Shown here: positions 57,856 to 64,000 of the stretch, one piece after another
Layout: each line of letters begins with the position of its first letter
Numbering within the stretch: the stretch's first letter is position 1
NCBI RefSeq assembly: GCF_019112545.1
Contig: NW_025064882.1
Coordinates: forward strand, 944,928 to 1,008,927
Length of the DNA stretch: 64,000 nt
DNA from: Guyanagaster necrorhizus
Lineage: Eukaryota; Basidiomycota; Agaricomycetes; Agaricales; Physalacriaceae
Direction: 5' to 3'
Notes under the pieces: model-generated
The model's input: only the letters and a program-made list of their open reading frames with translations
Databases searched by the model: none
What the model was told of the DNA's origin: nothing
Translations under genes and position numbers: made by a program

Positions 57856-60374
57856 TCATGCCTTAACCCAGACTTGAACATAATTAGGGAAGCAAGTGAA
57901 CGTCCCCCAGCCTTCAGCGTCTATATCCACTTGGCCCCCGTCAGACATCCAGCTTTTGAAGCGTGACCCGGCATTTCGCTGTCGAATGTCGATTGACCCC
58001 CAGGACCTCCAGAGCATCGAATCACTTACCAGACCAACGTTCATTCTAACACTATGTACAAAGTCTCCGGATCTAAGAATATTCCGTGAGATATGCGGTA
58101 CAACGCTCAGAGGGTACTCACTCTTCTTTGTTGCTCAACAAGACCGCGCATCCTTGGTGCGTTAAATCGCCCATTCGAACAAACCCTATGCATGTTCTAC
58201 CGTGCAGATATTCATGCGTAGAACCGTAAGCATACAGCTTCCGAGCCGCAATAAGGCGTATGACATTACGAGCAATGTTTGCGTCGAAACATTCAGTGTT
58301 CGGATAGACATCACCATAAAAGACGCAGCTGAAACATCTTTAAGATTGTATTACGACGACAAAAAAAGAGCATACGGATAGCCCTCTTCTCTCAAAAGAA
58401 TTATAGTATAAGCCTGAATCTTGAAATTGTTTCCAACCTGATTGAACGATCAATAAAAATCTAATCAGACAGGGTAAGAAACAACTACCCAGCTTTCCAA
58501 ACTTTGGCCTTCAACCTAGGATCGTACTTTCGTTCAATTGCTTAGCTATGCATCATTGCTTGGGGACTCACCGTACTAGGAAGTCTTAGCCATATCGTGT
58601 AATGATGAGAGAATAAAATACACTTACTCGTGGTTATCTACAAAGGTAACTGCGTCCTGAGGTTTGAGCTTAGCAATAGTATTATTCAGAATAGTTCTAA
58701 GGTCGTATCTAGTCCAGTGTAGGCTGGCTTGATTGAAATTCATGTGCAGAGGAACATCAAAAAATGCAGTCTTTGTAACAGTAAGCCATTATCGTAAGGG
58801 ATTGAACCATGTGCGCGCACCTGCCCTTTAAACGCTCGTATGTACGGCAATATCGATTTGACGCTAGCGAGAAATCAGGAGTTGGACGGGAATCCGTAGC
58901 AGTTTACTTACTCCCCCGACCAATATTCAGCTATATGAAGAATCATCATGGGCGATAAGACGAAGAAGCAAAAACAGAATAAACTCACAGACCGCCAGCA
59001 TTCTTGGATTTTGCGACCTCGCACGCTCTATCTTTAATGCCGTTCAAGCGTACAAACACCCTGTTGTACGATAACAACTTACAAAACTGATAAGAAATCT
59101 TCGATCTATGTGCTTGATTGCATCCAGACGAAAACCAACAGCCCCAGTGGTCTGTAGATGGAAATCGTGAGTCGGCCTGACATTGTCATTCGGCCTAGGC
59201 TAACCTGTAGTATCCAGGAACCCCAATTGAATAGATCCTCTTGGACGGCAGGATGCCGATGATCGATCTGCCATATCGAAGAGTCAGCATGGGTAGCGCG
59301 ATGACGAGCACTGAGTTCACATCTATGCCAAGCAGGTAGTCATAGTTTCCAAGTTCTCTATCAACATTCTTCGACCATCCTTTGTGGCCGGGGCCCTCTA
59401 TTCGATAGATGCCCTTGCTACGCGTCCTGTCGTCCCAATCAAGACCTATAAGATGATTTTAAAAAAAAGGACATAAAGGAACCCATAGACAAACCAGAAA
59501 AATGAGTCTGGTTCCAGCGGAATGTACTATACTTGGGGAATGATGTAGGTCACAGAGATATATTCGACCAAGATTGGAGCATTTACCTTTCCACCGCGTC
59601 CAGGAAAATCGAAGGCCGTCCATCCCTAAAGTAATCGAGTCAATGTTTGTATCCAACCCAAGGCCATCTTTCACCTCAATTTCTCTTGGTTTACCATCAT
59701 TCTTTAAACGGTTTTGTGGATTCACGGGAACAGCGGTAAACGTTTCCCTTCGATCTGCTCCAAGTTTGTGCTGGAAGCGGCATGAAGAGAGCAGCACACA
59801 TGAATGATGACTACTTACATTAAGAACGGCATCAATTATAATGTCGATCTTATACCGTTTCGCGACGTCACAAACGTGCAAAAACTCCTCCTTGGTGCCC
59901 CACCGGGTTGGGATGCCATCCTTTTGATCAAATTCCCCTAAATCCCACTAATACGAGTTAAATCAGCCAATCCCAATCATTGTGCAACGAACCAACGATA
60001 CCAAATCATACGCGTCATATCCCCTTCCATGCTATAAGCAGCAGCGGGGTGAGAAAATAGAGAAAAGGACAATGAACCGAGATACCTTGCAGGCCGCTTT
60101 GTTAGGCGGCGGTAACCAAACTTGTGTGAAGCCCAGCTCAGATAGTCGAGGTATTTCGGATTCAAAGTGTTGCCACCAGCTCATTTCAGGATGACGTGAG
60201 TTCCAGGTGAAGAATTGAATCTTGGAAGAGAGGATGTGGTTCAGCAACGGCTGAAGGCTCTACACTGGTACCGACCATTAAAGGATTATCGTGACTGTCG
60301 TCTGGACCGAGCTTCATGCGACTTAAAGCTGGGGTGGGGAATAGCCATCGCTTGATACACCCAAGGAAGTCCAT
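57856..60374 (-). CDS. Alpha-amylase, GH13 (intracellular fungal type)
   Basis: Hydrolyses alpha-1,4-glucan. The start at 60374 gives MDFLGCIKRWLFPTPALSRM, which lacks a convincing signal peptide; the upstream ATG at 60404 adds only a short extension. A 56-base intron then joins HDNPLM to IQFFTWNSRHPEMSWWQHFE, the usual GH13 entry. Conserved regions are IDIIIDAVLN joined to HKLGADR (region I), TGAVGFRLDAIKHIDRR with the nucleophile Asp (region II, about 59100-59150), AEYWSG with the catalytic Glu (about 58915), and DAVTFVDNHD (region IV, about 58630). The end reads EGWGTFTCFPNYVQVWVKA. About 540 residues with many introns. Bacterial-like GH13_5 amylases without signal peptides act inside fungal cells, for example on wall alpha-glucan primers or glycogen. 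Confidence 0.88.
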
Positions 60375-60946
60375 GATCGCGGCACATAAGGTGATCGTTG
60401 ACAAGTCAGAACGGAAAGAAATGTATTTAGTTGATTAACCATCCGAACTCCGTGCATTGAACGAGGCGCATTTCTGCGGACTCCGAAAACGAATGAAGCT
60501 CCGATTCAACGTTTAAAAAAACACCCCAAAAAATTTCTTGCTCTTCACTAATTACCAACAACCACGATGACCTTACCGCTCCATGTAGGCGTTTTGCTAA
60601 ACTATGGGGCGCGAAGGGTATTCACTTTTACTTTTGTGGATTGTAAGAGTGTATCTGCCTCTTTAATCGCTCCGACTGCAATTTCTTCCACGCAGGGAGG
60701 AGTTTCATGATGTGGCTACATATACTTCGATTCTAGTGTTTAAATAAGATTTAGATGAAATTTTACAAATGGTATTTATGCCCGACGTGCAATGCTCCCA
60801 GTGTACTTGCTGAGCGCACTGCCAAAACTAGAGACGTGGGGTGGTACTTCAGATGCTTTCACTGGCGACAACGCTGTTGGTATATTCAAACTGCTAGCAC
60901 CCTCCTATACATGGATCAGCAGGGTCAGCTGAAAGTGTAGATGAGG
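60375..60946. other. Intergenic; alpha-amylase promoter
   Basis: About 570 bases, no gene supported. It holds the promoter of the amylase and the 3' end of the coiled-coil gene, both minus strand. One GTGGGG (60836-60841) fits the CreA/Mig1 consensus but a single copy proves little. Confidence 0.35.
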
Positions 60947-62752
60947 TCAACTTGCCTGACTACCAAAATCAAATGCAGGACCAAAGGTAGGCGGAGGCGG
61001 GAAGATGTTGATCTTTCGTCTCGCTTTCTTCACAGGGCCCTCCGCCGTTTGTGCCGTGCCTTGGTCGACAGGCTGAACACTGCCTGCCCGACTTACTGTT
61101 GCAGACCTCGCTCGCTTGGCCTTTGGGGCAACATCCTTCACTTCACTGCCAGCTCTCTTCCTTGCTTTGGGCACTTCAACTTCGATCACGCTATCAGGGC
61201 TGGCTGCTTTGCGTTTCGACTTCCTTGTAGTGGCCTCCTTCTCTTTCGGTGCAGATTTCGGAGCCTGTATTTCTTCAATGTTACTATCCTCGTGCCTGTC
61301 TGATCGGGATCGGGATCGAGACGTGGAGGACTTAGCATCGCTTTCGGTAGCTTTGCCTTTGCCTTCGCCTTTCGTGGTTCCTAGCAGAATATCTTCGACC
61401 TCGACGCTCTCTACTTCCGTGGTTTTCACCTTGGCAACTTTGGGCGCAGCATTGGATTTAGCTCGCGACTTGGGTTGGGGCTGAGGTGTGGATGTGTGTG
61501 AAGATGACTTGACATTTTCCTCCCCTTCGTCGTCTTTTTCGTCGATAATCATAGTGGCTTTGGGAGTCTGCAGAGCGGCATCAGAACTTGGGAAAAATGT
61601 ATCCTAGCGAATAACGCGTACCGTTACCTCTGTAGCGCGGCTCCTTGCCTTTGCGCGTTCTTTCTCCAACGCCGCCTTTAATTTTGCATTCTTCGTTTCG
61701 GTTTGATCGAGGCGTCGCTTTGTTTCCTCCATAGCTTCCCGCTCAGATTCTGCGTGGGTCTTTTACAAGATGGTCAGCTACAAACCAAGTCGGACAGAGG
61801 TTTTACATACCTGCCACTCCGCCAAAGACTCTTTCAACTTATCAACCTTGTGCTTTTCTTTGTCTTTCGTTTTTTCCAACCGATTCTGAAGGGCCTGAAC
61901 TTCAGCTTCCAGTTCGATTCGTCGCTTTCTCTCCTTTTCCATGTCTGCCCCGCCCTTCGTCTCGAGGTTTTGCCATTTCCCAAGCTGGCGGTCCAGCTCA
62001 TGTTTGGCCCGTCGAAGATCATCGTTCTCTCGGTGTAGTTCGGCTTGCTTGGCTTCGGCCCCCTCAATTTGCAGACGTAGACGATCCATTTGGGGAGCTG
62101 TGGATTGGTACATGTTCTTCTGCCGCGCGGTCTCTTCACGTTGAGCTGTCAGTTCCTTCTGTGGGTAATGAGCGCTTGAGTATGTAGACAGTGTATAGAA
62201 AAATGTAAGGTACCACACCGACAATCTATCAACCTCTGTAGTAGCAGCCTCGACCCTGGCTTCCCTATCTTGAACCCTAGCGAGGAGTTCAGCACTTTGA
62301 GCTCTCCACTTCTCCTTTTGAATACTCTGCTTCTTGTTCAAAGCCTGTATTTCGTCTTCCAGGAGTTCTTGTCGAGAGATATATTGGCTCTCGCTCTGCT
62401 GGAATTGTGTAATCTTGAAATCCCGTTGTAGTCGAGAAATCTTTCCCAGCCGTATGTCCTCTTCCTCTTTAAGAATGTTGAGCCTCTCTGTTTGAAGGTC
62501 TATGGTCTTGCGCCAAAGAGCGATGCGATGGCAGGACAATAGGACATCGACGCCTTCGCGCCACTCCTTCTGGTCTGCCTTCCATCGTTTATGGACGTCT
62601 GACAAGGCTTGCTTGGAACGAGCTTTTTCCTGGTCAAGCTCGTCACGAATTAACTTGACGGAATGTTCCAGAGATCGATTTCGTTGGACAAGGTCGTCAA
62701 TGTGAGCTTGTTGCGACGCCTCCAAAGACGGGATTGCAGATCTTCGAGACAT
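60947..62752 (-). CDS. Nuclear coiled-coil protein with basic Ser/Lys-rich tail, unknown function
   Basis: The start at 62752 gives MSRRSAIPSLEASQQAHIDD. Roughly 330 residues of heptad-rich helix follow (LVQRNRSLEHSVKLIRDELD, LQTERLNILKEEEDIRLGKI, EAEVQALQNRLEKTKDKEK). Spliced exons continue as THAESEREAMEETKRRLDQ and KLKAALEKERAKARSRATEV. The C-terminal 200 residues are Lys/Ser-rich with several basic clusters (RKSKRKAASPDSVIEVEVPK, KAKRARSATVSRAGS) that look like nuclear localisation signals. It ends KKARRKINIFPPPPTFGPAF DFG..., a short hydrophobic motif that may bind a partner. About 560 residues. I do not recognise a family. It shares a 134-base promoter with the next gene. Confidence 0.72.
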
Positions 62753-62857
62753 TTCCTACAAAAGAGTCAACAAAACGAGGATTCGAGGGTCGAACGAAAG
62801 GAAGACGGACCGAAAATGGGCGACACGGTGAAGCGGTCAAGTCAACATTATTACGCT

Positions 62858-62863
62858 CACGTG
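62858..62863. promoter_or_regulatory. CACGTG site in divergent promoter
   Basis: CACGTG 24 bases before the Gly/Met-rich gene start and 106 bases before the coiled-coil gene start. Same core as in other promoters of the window. Function is inferred. Confidence 0.28.
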
Positions 62864-62886
62864 TTTCCTTGTCGCCACCACCATCA

Positions 62887-64000
62887 TGGCACCTGGCAGG
62901 CTAGTCAGCACCATTAGTGTCACCGTACCACGGCACAATGCTCCGCGCATAGGCAAGAAGCTTGGTGCAGAAATACAGGCGCAGGCTCGTACGCAGGGCG
63001 TCCGAACCGACACCTACCAAGTACACCCAGACTCATCAAATGCTCTCAATCAAGCCATTGTCTGTCTGTCCTTTCTTCGTCCATCGCCATCCGTCTAATA
63101 TCTTCACTAAAAGGAAAACGCATCGGAATGGAACTCTCTCCTCATTATCGCTCGAGCAGAACGGGGCCCTCAATGGGACATTGGAACCCAACAGTAAGCC
63201 GATTATATGCGTCTGATGTGGTGGTCTCATTGTACGTTGCAGGTTCCATGTCGACCAGTATTCCGATCTGTACTACGACAACACTCCTCTCCGCGAAGTC
63301 ACGAAAAAACCTGAAGACGAGAGCCCGCAAGAGAACACGCCCGGCCCACAGCCGCATCGCTTCCCAGACCAACCTTCGCATCATTCCCACACGCCCCATC
63401 GTGAACCCTCTCACAGAGACTTTCCCATGCCTAATATGCACCATTCTGCTACTCGCGATGCTTCGCCGCATCCAATGCGCCATCAGCCCGCTCAGGTCAA
63501 TTATCCGTATCCTGCATCTCCCAGCGTACGAGGCCCTGCACCCAATTCTTTTGCTGGAAGTGCGCCGTTCAATGCTGGCCCACAAAACTTTTTCAGTGGT
63601 GCTGGGTCGGGTGGGCCTGGGAGAGGGCTTCCTCACGATAGCGGCTCGATAAGGATGGGGGGCATGGGCATGGAATTTGGTCATCCAAATCAAATGAGCG
63701 GGATGGGCGGAGGAATGGGTGGTAGTATGAGTAGCGGGATGGGCGGGGGAATGTCCGGAGGCATGGGCGGGAGTATAGGAGGAGGTATGGCCGGTATGGG
63801 GGGTATGGGTGGCGGTATGGTGGGTGGAGGAATGGGTGGTGCACTTGGTGGCGGCATGGGAAGCGGCATGGGTGGCAGCATGGGTGGCGGTATGGGTGGT
63901 ATGGGAGGCGGCATGGGCGGCATCAGCAATTCCGGAATGGGCGGAGGCGGCATGGGCAATGGTGGCATGGGCAGCCTGAGCAATATCGGCATGAGCGGAA
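62887..64000 (+). CDS. Gly/Met-rich low-complexity protein, 3' end beyond window
   Basis: The ATG at 62887 (context CATCATGGC) opens MAPGRLVSTISVTVPRHNAP. Two phase-consistent splices (introns about 63059-63114 and 63191-63241) join HPDSSNALNQAI to ENASEWNSLLIIARAERGPQ and then QQFHVDQYSDLYYDNTPLRE. A His/Pro-rich stretch follows (TPGPQPHRFPDQPSHHSH). From about 63650 to the window end the frame encodes more than 110 residues of almost pure Gly, Met and Ser with repeating GMGG units (for example SGMGGGMGGSMSSGMGGGMS). The frame has no stop, so the gene is partial. I do not recognise the N-terminal domain. The minus-strand frame over the repeat is a poly-Pro shadow. Confidence 0.6.
63651..64000 (+). 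repeat. Tandem-like Gly-Met codon repeat (GGNATGGGN units)
   Basis: About 350 bases built from variants of GGCATGGGCGGT-type units inside the reading frame above, irregular in period (6 to 15 bases). The purine-rich strand is the coding one. Such repeats change length easily. The array continues past the window end. Confidence 0.7.

Noticed and set aside
63593..63992. Long Pro-rich minus-strand frames over the right edge
   Set aside because: They are the antisense of the Gly/Met codon repeat (GGN ATG read backwards gives Pro-rich sequence) and have no other support.
1..64000. CRISPR arrays, bacterial operons, phage or plasmid features
   Set aside because: No spaced direct repeats or prokaryotic gene layout; introns and protein families are fungal.

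Overview
The window looks like nuclear DNA of a filamentous basidiomycete, most likely a mushroom-forming agaricomycete. Genes are densely packed on both strands, and most are cut by many introns of about 45-60 bases. The protein set is fungal: a tRNA exportin, cullin-3, an ataxin-2/Pbp1 homologue, a fungal Ppo-type fatty-acid dioxygenase, a GPI-type Ser/Thr-rich wall protein and a secreted aspartic protease. Product names rest on reading translated exons by eye and splicing them by frame and GT/GC..AG signals. No database search was run, so exon boundaries and start codons are approximate unless stated.

Layout, left to right. 1-1711: a CpG-poor block followed by unassigned DNA. 1712-4510 (+): Gap1/Sar1-type RasGAP. 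4907-7210 (+): secreted pepsin-like aspartic protease with a hydrophobic tail. 7515-10793 (+): RecQ helicase. 10995-12552 (-): cytosolic tyrosyl-tRNA synthetase, head-to-head with 12702-14379 (+), an ER-lumen DnaJ ending in HDEL. 15593-16370 (+): small secreted protein. 16646-19566 (-): cullin-3. 19894-23832 (-): exportin-T. 24497-26147 (-): F-box beta-propeller protein, head-to-head with 26324-28570 (+), a single-pass membrane protein carrying an Atg8-binding-like motif. 29052-33156 (+): Ppo-type dioxygenase whose P450-like half lacks a recognisable haem-thiolate cysteine. 33519-34088 (+): small membrane protein. 34262-35292 (+): Gln-rich protein. 35558-37469 (-): GH5 exo-beta-1,3-glucanase, divergent from 38100-38720 (+), an isochorismatase-fold protein without the catalytic cysteine. 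38881-40430 (-): medium-chain reductase ending in SKL. 41888-45046 (+): ataxin-2/Pbp1. 45318-48794 (-): Bub1 checkpoint kinase. 49044-51536 (-): intronless 830-residue protein of unknown role. 52579-53589 (+): Ser/Thr-rich GPI-type protein. 55192-57674 (+): MFS sugar transporter, convergent with 57856-60374 (-), an alpha-amylase without a signal peptide. 60947-62752 (-): nuclear coiled-coil protein, head-to-head with 62887-64000 (+), a Gly/Met-rich protein cut by the window end.

Most of this is a housekeeping region rather than an operon or island. Functional links are local and inferred. The sugar transporter next to an intracellular alpha-amylase suggests use of alpha-glucans. GH5 glucanase and the GPI-type protein act at the wall. 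Three gene pairs share promoters under 180 bases long. CACGTG palindromes sit close upstream of several housekeeping start codons. Points most worth a second look are the candidate selective-autophagy receptor, the Ppo without its thiolate ligand, the cysteine-less isochorismatase fold, the SKL-tagged reductase, two GC-AG introns inside conserved motifs, the CpG-free left edge, and the long Gly/Met tract at the right edge.
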